Notes under the pieces: generated by a model
Seen by the model: only the letters and a program-made list of their open reading frames with translations
Told to the model about the DNA's origin: nothing
The model's database searches: none
From: CBDULQ01 sp965368115
GTDB lineage: Bacteria > Pseudomonadota > Gammaproteobacteria > SZUA-229
Assembly: GCA_965368115.1 (NCBI GenBank)
Contig: CBDULQ010000133.1
Coordinates: 1 to 9,879 of the forward strand
Length of the DNA stretch: 9,879 nucleotides
Reading direction: 5' to 3'
Position numbers and translations under genes: made by a program
Shown here: positions 1-7,212 of the stretch, piece after piece
Layout: every line of letters begins with the position of its first letter
Numbering within the stretch: position 1 is the stretch's first letter

Positions 1-1
1 T

Positions 2-377
<376 letters not shown>

Positions 378-388
<11 letters not shown>

Positions 389-845
389 GCTGAGTGTGCA
401 GTACGCGCAACAAAACGCGGAAGCCGGCGAAGAACCTCCGTCGGAAAGTGAATTACAACGCTGGGCGGATCTGGCATTGTGCGACGATGTTCCGGCCCAG
501 GTGAGTATACGCATCGTCGACGAAGCGGAAAGCCAGCAGCTCAACAGCAGCTATCGCGGCAAGGACCGGCCCACCAATGTCCTTTCTTTTCCCATGCAAC
601 TTCCCGAAGAACTCGATCTGCCCATGCAGGGCGATCTGGTGATCTGTGCGCCCGTAGTCGAACGTGAGGCGCGCGAACAACACAAAACTTCACGTGCGCA
701 CTGGGCACACATGGTGATTCACGGCATGCTGCATCTGCAGGGCTACGATCACATCGAAGACGACGAGGCGCAACACATGGAGCGTCTGGAAATCGAATTA
801 CTGCAACAACTTGGATTTGCCAATCCATACGAGTCCCCATCATGA
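378..845 (+). CDS. ybeY: Endoribonuclease / rRNA maturation factor YbeY
   Basis: YbeY is a cytoplasmic single-domain metalloprotein needed for 16S rRNA 3'-end maturation and 70S ribosome quality control. The metal site is clear: HGMLHLQGYDH holds the three histidines H115, H119 and H125, followed by the conserved IEDDEAQHMERLE stretch. The upstream SYRGKDRPTNVLSFP segment supplies the conserved arginine (R60) and the NVLSFP core strand. I chose ATG at 378, which gives 155 residues, the same length as the E. coli protein, and an 11-bp overlap with the preceding gene. ATGs at 348, 354 and 363 are in frame, but their extra residues MLMTNMRTTV do not look like the family N-terminus. The stop lies in an ATGA overlap with corC, implying translational coupling. 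Confidence 0.96.
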
Positions 846-1711
846 ACGATAGCAACGACACGGCGCAGTTGACCCTGCTGGATAAACTCAGTCGTATTTT
901 CCTGGACGTGCCCAACAATCGCGACGAGCTGTTCGACGTGCTGCAAAGTGCACACAAGCGCGACCTGCTCGACATGGATGCACTCACCATGATCGAAGGC
1001 GTGTTTCAGGTCGCTGACATCCAGGTCCGTGACATCATGGTGCCCCGTTCGCACATGGTGGTGATCGATGAAGATACCGAATACAGCGACATGCTGCCGG
1101 TGGTGATCAACTCCGGACACTCGCGTTTTCCGGTGATCGGTGACGACCGGGATGAAATCGTCGGTATCCTGCTGGCCAAGGACCTGTTGCGTTACTGCGA
1201 AGAAGAAACGCGCAAGGAATTCGACATCCGGGATATATTGCGTTCGCCGGTGTTCGTGCCGGAAAGTAAACGCCTCAATGTATTGCTCAAGGAGTTTCGC
1301 GCCAGCCGCAATCACATGGCGCTGGTAGTGGACGAATACGGTGGTGTGGCCGGCCTGGTCACCATCGAGGACGTGCTGGAACAGATCGTTGGCGACATCG
1401 ATGACGAACATGATGTCGAAGACGTGGGCAATATTCGACGCCTGGGTGTGAACCGTTACTCGGTCAAGGCGTTGATCGAAATCGATGAGTTCAATGAATT
1501 CTTCAACAGTGATTTTCCCACTGACGATTACGATACCCTGGCAGGGATGATTACCAAGAGCCTGGGGCATCTACCGAAACGCGGTGAGTCAGTGATGATC
1601 GACCGTTTCCTGTTCAAGATCATGAGCGCCGACAGTCGTCGCATCAAACACGTGCAGGTCATTCTGCTGCCTAAATCTGACAGGGATGATGATGCTCAGT
1701 CAACTGATTGA
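842..1711 (+). CDS. corC: CorC/YbeX, CBS-pair protein with transporter-associated domain
   Basis: A 289-residue soluble protein of the CorC/YbeX family with no membrane segment. Domains in order: an N-terminal helical region containing DKLSRIFLDVPNNRDEL (15-30); a CBS pair, first CBS about 63-120 starting at VRDIMVPRSHMVVID and second about 133-190 with VVDEYGGVAGLVTIEDVLEQIVGDI; and a C-terminal CorC_HlyC domain (about 203-277) with FPTDDYDTLAGMI and LGHLPKRGE. CBS pairs of this kind bind adenine nucleotides; the family is associated with magnesium/cobalt efflux and, with its operon partners, with ribosome function. The direct role remains uncertain, because the name comes from a genetic effect on CorA. 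The ATG overlaps the ybeY stop (ATGA at 842-845), and the 3' end overlaps the lnt start by about 20 bp. Confidence 0.95.
   Translation: MNDSNDTAQLTLLDKLSRIFLDVPNNRDELFDVLQSAHKRDLLDMDALTMIEGVFQVADIQVRDIMVPRSHMVVIDEDTEYSDMLPVVINSGHSRFPVIGDDRDEIVGILLAKDLLRYCEEETRKEFDIRDILRSPVFVPESKRLNVLLKEFRASRNHMALVVDEYGGVAGLVTIEDVLEQIVGDIDDEHDVEDVGNIRRLGVNRYSVKALIEIDEFNEFFNSDFPTDDYDTLAGMITKSLGHLPKRGESVMIDRFLFKIMSADSRRIKHVQVILLPKSDRDDDAQSTD
1682..1685 (+). promoter_or_regulatory. Shine-Dalgarno AGGG that selects the lnt start
   Basis: AGGG at 1682-1685 is followed directly by three consecutive ATG codons at 1686, 1689 and 1692. Only the third sits at a normal distance (6 bases) from the motif; the first has no spacing at all. 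The motif lies inside the 3' end of corC. Confidence 0.5.
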
Positions 1712-3197
1712 CCGGCGTAAAAAATCGAAACAATTCCTGCTTGATATCAGTGCCCTGATTGCCGGCCTGATACTGCCCTTTGCTTATGCACCTTATGATG
1801 TCTGGTGGCTGAGTTTTCCGTTGCTCGCATGGTTGTTCCTGGTGTGCGTACAGCAGACTCCGGGACGCGCGTTTCGACGCGGCTGGCTGTTCGGCCTGGG
1901 CTGGTTTGTGCATGGCGTGCACTGGGTGTTTTACAGCCTGCACTATCACGGAGGAACGCCGAGTTTTCTCGCCTATATCATCGTCATTCTACTGGCCGCT
2001 TACCTGGCCCTGTTTCCGGGCCTGGCCATGTACCTGGGACAGAAACTGTTCAAACCACTGCGACCCTTGCTCAAGCTGGCCGTTGTGTTTCCAGCACTGT
2101 GGTTGTTGAGCGAATGGTTGCGCGGCTGGTTGTTCACCGGCTTTCCCTGGCTGCAGATCGGTTACACGCAAACCGACACCTGGTTATCCGGTTATGCGCC
2201 GCTGTTCGGCGGGCTGGGTATCAGTGGTCTGCTGGCGCTGGTGTCCGGTCTGCTCGCCGCCTGGTCACTGCAACATAAACGCTATCGCCTGCCGCTTACG
2301 GTGCTGATGTTGTGGCTGATTGGTTTTGGCCTGCAGCAGGTGCAATGGACCGAGCCCAACGGGCGCAGTCTCCGGGTCAGCCTGTTGCAGGGCAATATAC
2401 CGCAGAGCGAGAAATGGAAATTTGAAATGCATGATCCGACCCTGGCCCTCTATCACCGCCTGACCATGCAACAGACCCATGCCGACCTGATCATCTGGCC
2501 GGAAACGGCGGTGCCGGATTTCCAGCATCGGGTGCCCTTCTATCTGAACCGGCTGAAGAAGGATATGGAATTTCGCGACCAGCATCTGTTGCTGGGCATC
2601 TTTGTGCGCGAACCCGACGCGGCCCTGTATTACAACAGTGTGCTGAATATTCGTGGCGGTGTGTATCGCAAACGTCACCTGGTGCCGTTGGGTGAATATT
2701 TCCCGTTGCGCAGTGTGCTGAATTTTTTCCGCCAGTGGATTCGCATTCCCATGTCCGATATCGCCGAGGGACCGGAAGATCAGCCCCTGCTTGAAGTCGA
2801 GGGGATCAAACTGGGCGTGAATATCTGTTTCGAAGATGCATTCGACCGTGACGTGATGCGCGACCTGCCCGAGGCAGACATCCTGGTCAATGTCAGCAAC
2901 GACGCCTGGTTCGAAGATTCACCTGAAGCCTGGCAGCATCACCAGATCGCCCGCATGCGCGCCATGGAAAGCGGTCGATACCTGTTGCGTGCCACCAACA
3001 CCGGCGTGTCTTCGGTGATCGATCCGCAAGGTGTCGTGGAGGCGATTGCGCCGCAGTTCGAGGAATCTGTGTTAAAGGCCCAGGTGCAGGCTTATCAGGG
3101 CAGTACGCCGTATGCAGTGTGGCGTAATTTTCCGCTGGTGGGTGGGTTGATTCTGCTGCTGGCGGTTCTGTGGTTTAAAACCCGACCCACTGCCTGA
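1692..3197 (+). CDS. lnt: Apolipoprotein N-acyltransferase Lnt
   Basis: Lnt is the inner-membrane enzyme that transfers an acyl chain from phospholipid to the N-terminal cysteine of apolipoproteins, the last step of lipoprotein maturation. The protein has a positively charged N-terminus (DRRKKSK), about six to seven hydrophobic segments in the first 217 residues, a periplasmic nitrilase-like domain (about 225-470) and a C-terminal membrane helix (about 483-497). Counting from the first ATG of the triplet at 1686 (503 residues), the catalytic triad is E273 in WPETAVPDF, K329 in YRKRHLVPLGEY and C381 in NICFEDAF, matching the E267-K335-C387 layout of E. coli; the essential glutamate after HLVPLG (E337) is also present. 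I prefer the start at 1692 because of the AGGG spacing, giving 501 residues. It overlaps corC and is the last gene of the operon. The family call is very secure. Confidence 0.96.
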   Translation: MLSQLIDRRKKSKQFLLDISALIAGLILPFAYAPYDVWWLSFPLLAWLFLVCVQQTPGRAFRRGWLFGLGWFVHGVHWVFYSLHYHGGTPSFLAYIIVILLAAYLALFPGLAMYLGQKLFKPLRPLLKLAVVFPALWLLSEWLRGWLFTGFPWLQIGYTQTDTWLSGYAPLFGGLGISGLLALVSGLLAAWSLQHKRYRLPLTVLMLWLIGFGLQQVQWTEPNGRSLRVSLLQGNIPQSEKWKFEMHDPTLALYHRLTMQQTHADLIIWPETAVPDFQHRVPFYLNRLKKDMEFRDQHLLLGIFVREPDAALYYNSVLNIRGGVYRKRHLVPLGEYFPLRSVLNFFRQWIRIPMSDIAEGPEDQPLLEVEGIKLGVNICFEDAFDRDVMRDLPEADILVNVSNDAWFEDSPEAWQHHQIARMRAMESGRYLLRATNTGVSSVIDPQGVVEAIAPQFEESVLKAQVQAYQGSTPYAVWRNFPLVGGLILLLAVLWFKTRPTA

Positions 3198-3211
3198 GCA
3201 GCAGGTCGGGT
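3174..3211 (-). terminator. Intrinsic terminator for the minus-strand zinc-ribbon gene
   Basis: ACCCGACC (3180-3187) and GGTCGGGT (3204-3211) form a perfect 8-bp stem, with an inner CTGC/GCAG stem (3190-3193 with 3198-3201) and a CTGA tetraloop. Read on the minus strand the stem is followed by TTTTAAAC, a short U-run as expected for Rho-independent termination, about 15 bases after the end of the 3227-3745 gene. On the + strand no T-run follows, so it is less convincing as a terminator for lnt. The hairpin contains the lnt stop codon. Confidence 0.55.
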
Positions 3212-3220
3212 GGCCCGAGT

Positions 3221-3238
3221 GCGGATTTATTTATCCGC
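3221..3238. other. Perfect hairpin over the zinc-ribbon gene stop codon
   Basis: GCGGAT (3221-3226) and ATCCGC (3233-3238) are exact inverted copies around the 6-base loop TTATTT. The loop and stem include the TAA stop of the minus-strand gene (3227-3229). A further 5-bp stem, TCGGG/CCCGA (3206-3210 with 3214-3218), lies between it and lnt and is mutually exclusive with the terminator stem. Together they make the convergent junction strongly structured; a function beyond transcript-end formation or 3' protection cannot be read from the sequence. Confidence 0.4.
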
Positions 3239-3745
3239 GCGTTTAAAGACGGTGTGGTGACATTTGGGGCAGGGCGGGATGTGACTGGTGGTGTTGAAGT
3301 GCACCATCTGGCCGCAGTCGACGCAGACCAGGGAACCGGGACCGGTCACTTCACCGGTACGGTACTCGAAAATTTCGCAGGCCGGGTGTGACAACTGGGC
3401 CAGTTCCACCCGGGTTTTATCGGCCACGGATAAAAACAGTTCCAGCACTTTCTGTTCGATGATGTCGATGTCCAGCATCAGCCATTCGCTGAATTCGTGG
3501 CTGGTTTCCATCAGGTATTCGGCGGCGTCGTTGATGTCGCGCTTGATGTAATTGCCGATTTCCTCGGCTTCTTCCAGGGAGATTTCGCCCAGTCGTACCG
3601 CTTCCTTGCGCGCGCTGTCGATCGCTTTCTGCAGGGTGGGTACGGCGTTGGATTCGGCGCTCTCGATGCTGTCCCGAATGCGGGCCATCATACGGTTATA
3701 GGCGTCGACCAGGCTGTTATCGTCATGATTATTGGGGGCGGACAT
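3227..3745 (-). CDS. ybeL: DUF1451 / YbeL-like zinc-ribbon protein
   Basis: A 172-residue cytoplasmic protein resembling E. coli YbeL (DUF1451 family), whose molecular function is unknown. The N-terminal two thirds (about 10-120) are charged and helical, with SLVDAYNRMMARIRDSIE, LEEAEEIGNYIKRD and a long stretch of alternating acidic and hydrophobic residues. The C-terminus carries a zinc ribbon: CVDC (C141, C144) and CPKC (C159, C162), separated by 14 residues. The start at 3745 is chosen because AAGAGGT lies 9 bases upstream and the residues after it match the family N-terminus; the frame stays open upstream to 3919, but that extension is low-complexity and unlike the family. It converges with lnt and diverges from leuS, the same arrangement relative to leuS as in E. 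coli. It is probably transcribed alone. Confidence 0.88.
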   Translation of the reverse strand: MSAPNNHDDNSLVDAYNRMMARIRDSIESAESNAVPTLQKAIDSARKEAVRLGEISLEEAEEIGNYIKRDINDAAEYLMETSHEFSEWLMLDIDIIEQKVLELFLSVADKTRVELAQLSHPACEIFEYRTGEVTGPGSLVCVDCGQMVHFNTTSHIPPCPKCHHTVFKRADK

Positions 3746-3754
3746 TCTAGTATT

Positions 3755-3761
3755 ACCTCTT
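3755..3761 (-). promoter_or_regulatory. Ribosome-binding site AAGAGGT deciding the zinc-ribbon gene start
   Basis: The minus strand reads AAGAGGT here, 9 bases before ATG at 3745-3743. It is the only good Shine-Dalgarno match in the divergent spacer for this frame and rejects the longer open frame that begins at 3919. Confidence 0.7.
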
Positions 3762-3766
3762 AGTTT

Positions 3767-3794
3767 TTTATGGTCTTCCCTGCAAATTGAACAA
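3767..3794 (-). promoter_or_regulatory. Possible promoter of the zinc-ribbon gene
   Basis: On the minus strand a TTGTTC (-35-like, 3794-3789) and a CATAAA (-10-like, 3772-3767) are separated by 16 bases, just upstream of the ribosome-binding site. The -35 matches the consensus in only three positions. Read by eye only; the 5' leader would be very short. Confidence 0.25.
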
Positions 3795-3940
3795 AACTGG
3801 CGAGACTGAACGAACGCTGTTGTCGGCGCGGCAACCGGGGTTGGGGGTTGCTGCAAAGCCTGCCGGGCCGGGTCTGGCGAAAACCGCTGCTGGCTACATC
3901 GTGAACAGTCTCGCGACAAAACCTGATGAGAATTGCAGGC

Positions 3941-3970
3941 TAGTCATGTATCCTTCTGTCTTTTTATAGC
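3941..3970 (+). promoter_or_regulatory. Possible leuS promoter
   Basis: TAGTCA (3941-3946, four of six matches to the -35 consensus) and TATAGC (3965-3970, four of six to the -10) are separated by 18 bases, about 50 bases before the leuS ATG. The alternative -35 TTGCAG at 3933 has no -10 at a workable distance. A by-eye candidate only. Confidence 0.3.
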
Positions 3971-4019
3971 TCAGTCTCTATCAAACTTCCGGTATTCCGG
4001 TCACATCGAAGTCATTAAC

Positions 4020-6632
4020 ATGCAAGACACTTATCAGCCCCAGCAGATTGAACAACAAACCCAGGCCTACTGGCAACAGAATCAGACATTTAATGTCACC
4101 GAGCAGGCGGAAAAACAGGCGTTCTACTGCCTGTCCATGTTCCCCTATCCCAGCGGCCGCCTGCACATGGGGCATGTGCGTAATTATACCATCGGCGACG
4201 TGATCGCCCGCTACCAGCGTATGCTGGGCAAGAATGTGCTGCAGCCCATGGGCTGGGATGCCTTCGGGCTGCCGGCGGAAAACGCCGCTATGAACAACAG
4301 CGTAGCGCCGGGGCAATGGACCCGGGACAATATCGATTACATGCGCAAACAGCTGCAGTCGCTGGGTTTTGGCATCGACTGGTCCCGCGAGCTGGCGACC
4401 TGTAATCCCGATTATTACCACTGGAACCAGTGGATGTTCCTGCGCCTGCTGGAGAAAGGCATCATCTACCAGAAAACCGGCACCGTGAACTGGGACCCGG
4501 TGGACCAGACCGTGCTCGCCAATGAGCAGGTCATCGACGGTCGCGGCTGGCGCACCGGCGCGCTGGTGGAAAAACGCGAGATTCCCATGTACTACATGGC
4601 GATCACCCAGTATGCGGATCAACTGCTGGACGACCTGGACCTGCTCGACGGCTGGCCGGAGCAGGTGCGCACCATGCAGCGCAACTGGATCGGCAAGAGC
4701 TTCGGCGTGCGCGTGGGCTTTCCCCACGAGGTCGATGGAGGCGGTACCCTCTGGGTCTTCACCACCCGCGCCGACACCCTGATGGGCGCCACCTACGTCG
4801 CGGTGGCCGCCGAGCACCCGCTGGCCACCCATGCCGCACAGAACAATCCCGAGCTGGCCGCCTTCATCGAAGAATGCAAACAGGGTGGCGTGTCGGAAGC
4901 GGAACTGGCTACCCAGGAAAAGAAAGGCATGGCCACCGGCCTGACCGTGACCCATCCGTTAACCGGTGAAGCATTGCCGCTGTGGGTCGCCAACTATGTG
5001 CTGATGACTTACGGCGAAGGGGCGGTGATGGCGGTGCCGGCGCACGACGAGCGCGATTTCGCCTTTGCGACAAAATATGATCTGCCCATCAAGGCCGTGA
5101 TTCGGACCTCGGCGGGTGACGAGACACCGGCGCCCTGGCAGGATGCGTATGCCGAGCACGGGGTGTGTATCAACTCCGGCAAGTACGACGGCCTGGATTT
5201 CGATGCCGCCGTCGATGCCGTTGCCGCTGACCTGTCGGCGAAAGATCTGGGTGAGAAAAAAATCACCTGGCGCCTGCGCGACTGGGGCATCTCCCGCCAG
5301 CGTTACTGGGGTACGCCGATCCCGATGATCAAGTGTGCCCGCTGCGGCGATGTGCCGGTGCCGGACGATCAGTTGCCGGTGGTGCTGCCGGAAGACTGTG
5401 TGCCGGACGGTTCCGGTAATCCGCTGCACAAACATGAAGATTTCCTGAACGTCAGCTGCCCGAAATGCGGCAGCGATGCGCAACGGGAAACCGATACCAT
5501 GGATACCTTCGTGGATTCGTCCTGGTACTTCGCCCGTTACACCTGTCCTGACGCCAGTGTCATGGTGGATGAGCGCGTCAATCACTGGATGCCGGTGGAT
5601 CAGTATGTGGGCGGTATCGAGCATGCCATCCTGCATCTGCTGTATTCCCGCTTCTGGATCAAACTGATGCGCGACATGGGTTTGTGTGCCGTCGATGAGC
5701 CGTTCAGGAAACTGTTGACCCAGGGCATGGTGGTGGCGCCGACGTTTTATCGCGATGGCGACGATGGTCGCAAGCAATGGATTAATCCGGCGGATGTGGA
5801 CGTCACCACGGACGACAAGGGTCGTCCGGTGTCAGCGGTATTGAAATCCGACGGCCAGCCGGTGGTGATCGGCGGTATCGAGAAGATGGCCAAGTCGAAG
5901 AACAACGGTGTCGATCCTCAAGCCCTGATCGATCAGTACGGTGCTGATACGGCGCGCGTGTTCATGATGTTCGCGGCACCGCCGGAGCAGTCTCTGGAGT
6001 GGAACGACTCCGGTGTCGAAGGCGCGCATCGTTTCCTGAAACGGCTGTGGGGTTTCTGCCGTGATCACGCCGATGAAATCAAAACCGGTGCGCAACTGGA
6101 CGCGGATTTCAACCAGGCGGACGAGCCACAGAAAAATGCGCGCCGCGAGATTCACAGTCAGTTGCAGCAGGCGTTGAATGATTTCGACAAGTACCAGTTC
6201 AACACGGTGATTGCCGCCTGCATGAAAATGCTGAATACCCTGAATGACGTGCCGGCCCAGGTGAACGGCGAAGCCGCTGTTGCACGTGACGTGATCATGG
6301 CTGAAGGCGTTTCGATTCTATTACGCCTGTTGTCGCCGGTAGCGCCACACATCGCACACACCCTGTGGCGCGAACTGGAACTGGGCGAAGACATTCTCGA
6401 TGCGGACTGGCCGCAGGTGGATGAATCGGCGTTGGTGCAGGACAGCATCGAACTGGTGGTGCAGGTGAACGGTAAACTGCGAGCCAAGATCCAGGTGCCG
6501 GCTGAAGCGGACAAGGACAGCATCGAGCAGATGGCCTTGCAGCATGAAAACGTGGTTGCCCATACCGAAGGTAAAACCATTCGCAAGGTGATTGTCGTGC
6601 CCGGTCGACTGGTGAACCTGGTGGTGGGTTGA
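4020..6632 (+). CDS. leuS: Leucyl-tRNA synthetase
   Basis: LeuRS (870 residues; E. coli 860) charges tRNA-Leu with leucine and edits mischarged products. Seen in order: the class I catalytic core with the HIGH signature as HMGH (49-52, in YPSGRLHMGHVRNYTIGD), the MGWDAFGLPAENAA segment (77-90), and the CP1 editing domain with FTTRADTLMGATYV (247-260) and GEGAVMAVPAHDERD (332-346, editing aspartate D343). A zinc-binding insertion follows with CARC (439-442) and CPKC (480-483), then DTFVDSSWYFARY, the KMSKS-equivalent KMAKS (622-626, in KMAKSKNNGVDPQ), the anticodon-binding helical domain (about 665-800) and the C-terminal domain ending at VPGRLVNLVVG. The start at 4020 gives MQDTYQPQQIEQQTQAYW, the usual N-terminus; the upstream ribosome-binding site (GAAG, 4008-4011) is weak. 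The TGA overlaps the lptE ATG by one base (TGATG), showing coupling. Confidence 0.98.
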   Translation: MQDTYQPQQIEQQTQAYWQQNQTFNVTEQAEKQAFYCLSMFPYPSGRLHMGHVRNYTIGDVIARYQRMLGKNVLQPMGWDAFGLPAENAAMNNSVAPGQWTRDNIDYMRKQLQSLGFGIDWSRELATCNPDYYHWNQWMFLRLLEKGIIYQKTGTVNWDPVDQTVLANEQVIDGRGWRTGALVEKREIPMYYMAITQYADQLLDDLDLLDGWPEQVRTMQRNWIGKSFGVRVGFPHEVDGGGTLWVFTTRADTLMGATYVAVAAEHPLATHAAQNNPELAAFIEECKQGGVSEAELATQEKKGMATGLTVTHPLTGEALPLWVANYVLMTYGEGAVMAVPAHDERDFAFATKYDLPIKAVIRTSAGDETPAPWQDAYAEHGVCINSGKYDGLDFDAAVDAVAADLSAKDLGEKKITWRLRDWGISRQRYWGTPIPMIKCARCGDVPVPDDQLPVVLPEDCVPDGSGNPLHKHEDFLNVSCPKCGSDAQRETDTMDTFVDSSWYFARYTCPDASVMVDERVNHWMPVDQYVGGIEHAILHLLYSRFWIKLMRDMGLCAVDEPFRKLLTQGMVVAPTFYRDGDDGRKQWINPADVDVTTDDKGRPVSAVLKSDGQPVVIGGIEKMAKSKNNGVDPQALIDQYGADTARVFMMFAAPPEQSLEWNDSGVEGAHRFLKRLWGFCRDHADEIKTGAQLDADFNQADEPQKNARREIHSQLQQALNDFDKYQFNTVIAACMKMLNTLNDVPAQVNGEAAVARDVIMAEGVSILLRLLSPVAPHIAHTLWRELELGEDILDADWPQVDESALVQDSIELVVQVNGKLRAKIQVPAEADKDSIEQMALQHENVVAHTEGKTIRKVIVVPGRLVNLVVG

Positions 6633-7195
6633 TGAACTTACGGCGCAGACAGGGTTATCCGGGTGTGCGCCTGACGGCTCACGCTGTACTGCTGCTGGCT
6701 ATGATGCTGTTTACGGGCTGCGGTTTTCATTTGCGTGATGCCTACCAGTTACCCGAAGCGATGCAGGTGACTTATATTCGGGCCGGTAATGAAGATTCGG
6801 AGATGGTGCGTTCGCTGCGTCGGCAGTTGCGCGTCAACGACGTGCAGTTGACCAGCGATGTGGCGCAGGCTACTGCGGTTCTCAGACTTTATGGTGAGGG
6901 TCAGAGTCGGCGCGTCATCTCCGTGGACAGCCGCGGTCGAGCGCGCGAATATGAACTGACTTATCGGATCAGTTTCAGCGTTGAAGACGCACGGAAAAAC
7001 AGTTTGATCGAAGAACAGACGCTGACCTTGCAGCGCGATTTTCTGTTCGATACCGAAGATGTGCTTGGCAAGGGCCGTGAGGAGGCGACACTGATCAGCG
7101 ACATGCAACAGGATATGGTGCGGCTGATTATGTTACGGTTACAGGCAGCGCACAGCACCGACCCTGCTGCAGAGTCATCCGGGACGGCACCCTGA
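6632..7195 (+). CDS. lptE: LPS-assembly lipoprotein LptE
   Basis: LptE is an outer-membrane lipoprotein that plugs and supports the LptD barrel, which delivers LPS to the cell surface. The 187-residue product begins with a basic stretch (MNLRRR), a hydrophobic segment and the lipobox-like LFTG-C, with the modified cysteine at residue 30. The mature protein starts CGFHLRDAYQLPEAMQVTYI, close to the CGWHLRD start of E. coli LptE, and continues with MVRSLRRQLRVNDVQLTSD and VDSRGRAREYELTYRISFSV, typical of the family. The start is the ATG in TGATG shared with the leuS stop; an in-frame TTG just before it (6629) is less likely. The signal peptide is somewhat long and has Phe at the -3 lipobox position. 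The position between leuS and holA is the conserved gammaproteobacterial one. Confidence 0.94.
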   Translation: MNLRRRQGYPGVRLTAHAVLLLAMMLFTGCGFHLRDAYQLPEAMQVTYIRAGNEDSEMVRSLRRQLRVNDVQLTSDVAQATAVLRLYGEGQSRRVISVDSRGRAREYELTYRISFSVEDARKNSLIEEQTLTLQRDFLFDTEDVLGKGREEATLISDMQQDMVRLIMLRLQAAHSTDPAAESSGTAP

Positions 7196-7212
7196 GTGCA
7201 GATGAAGTTATC

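Larger units (their letters stand above)
3746..4019. other. Divergent spacer between the zinc-ribbon gene and leuS
   Basis: This 274-bp region holds the upstream regulatory sequences of both divergent genes. Besides the weak promoter candidates listed separately, it contains a G-rich block on the + strand with G-runs at 3837-3840, 3843-3847, 3865-3867 and 3870-3872, an inverted pair GCAACC (3831-3836) / GGTTGC (3846-3851), and a tandem TTCCGGT (3987-3993 and 3995-4001) shortly before the leuS start. I see no tRNA-like T-box, leucine-codon leader peptide or known riboswitch. Confidence 0.5.

Noticed and set aside
749..1570. Long minus-strand open frame of 273 codons opposite corC
   Set aside because: It is a shadow of corC codon bias: histidine- and valine-rich, without a recognisable domain, fully antisense to a well-supported gene.
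3746..3919. In-frame N-terminal extension of the zinc-ribbon gene containing a CSIC motif
   Set aside because: It lies upstream of a good ribosome-binding site and ATG at 3745, its composition is unlike the rest of the protein, and the family normally starts near the shorter ATG.
3933..4019. Upstream in-frame TTG extending LeuRS by 29 residues
   Set aside because: The extra residues do not resemble the LeuRS N-terminus, and the candidate promoter lies inside this stretch; the ATG at 4020 gives the standard start.
3981..4955. Long minus-strand open frame of 324 codons opposite the 5' part of leuS
   Set aside because: Low-complexity, histidine- and glycine-rich translation typical of antisense frames in GC-rich genes; it also crosses the leuS leader with no ribosome-binding support.
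4959..5777. Long minus-strand open frame opposite the middle of leuS
   Set aside because: Same antisense composition pattern and no domain; leuS is unambiguous here.
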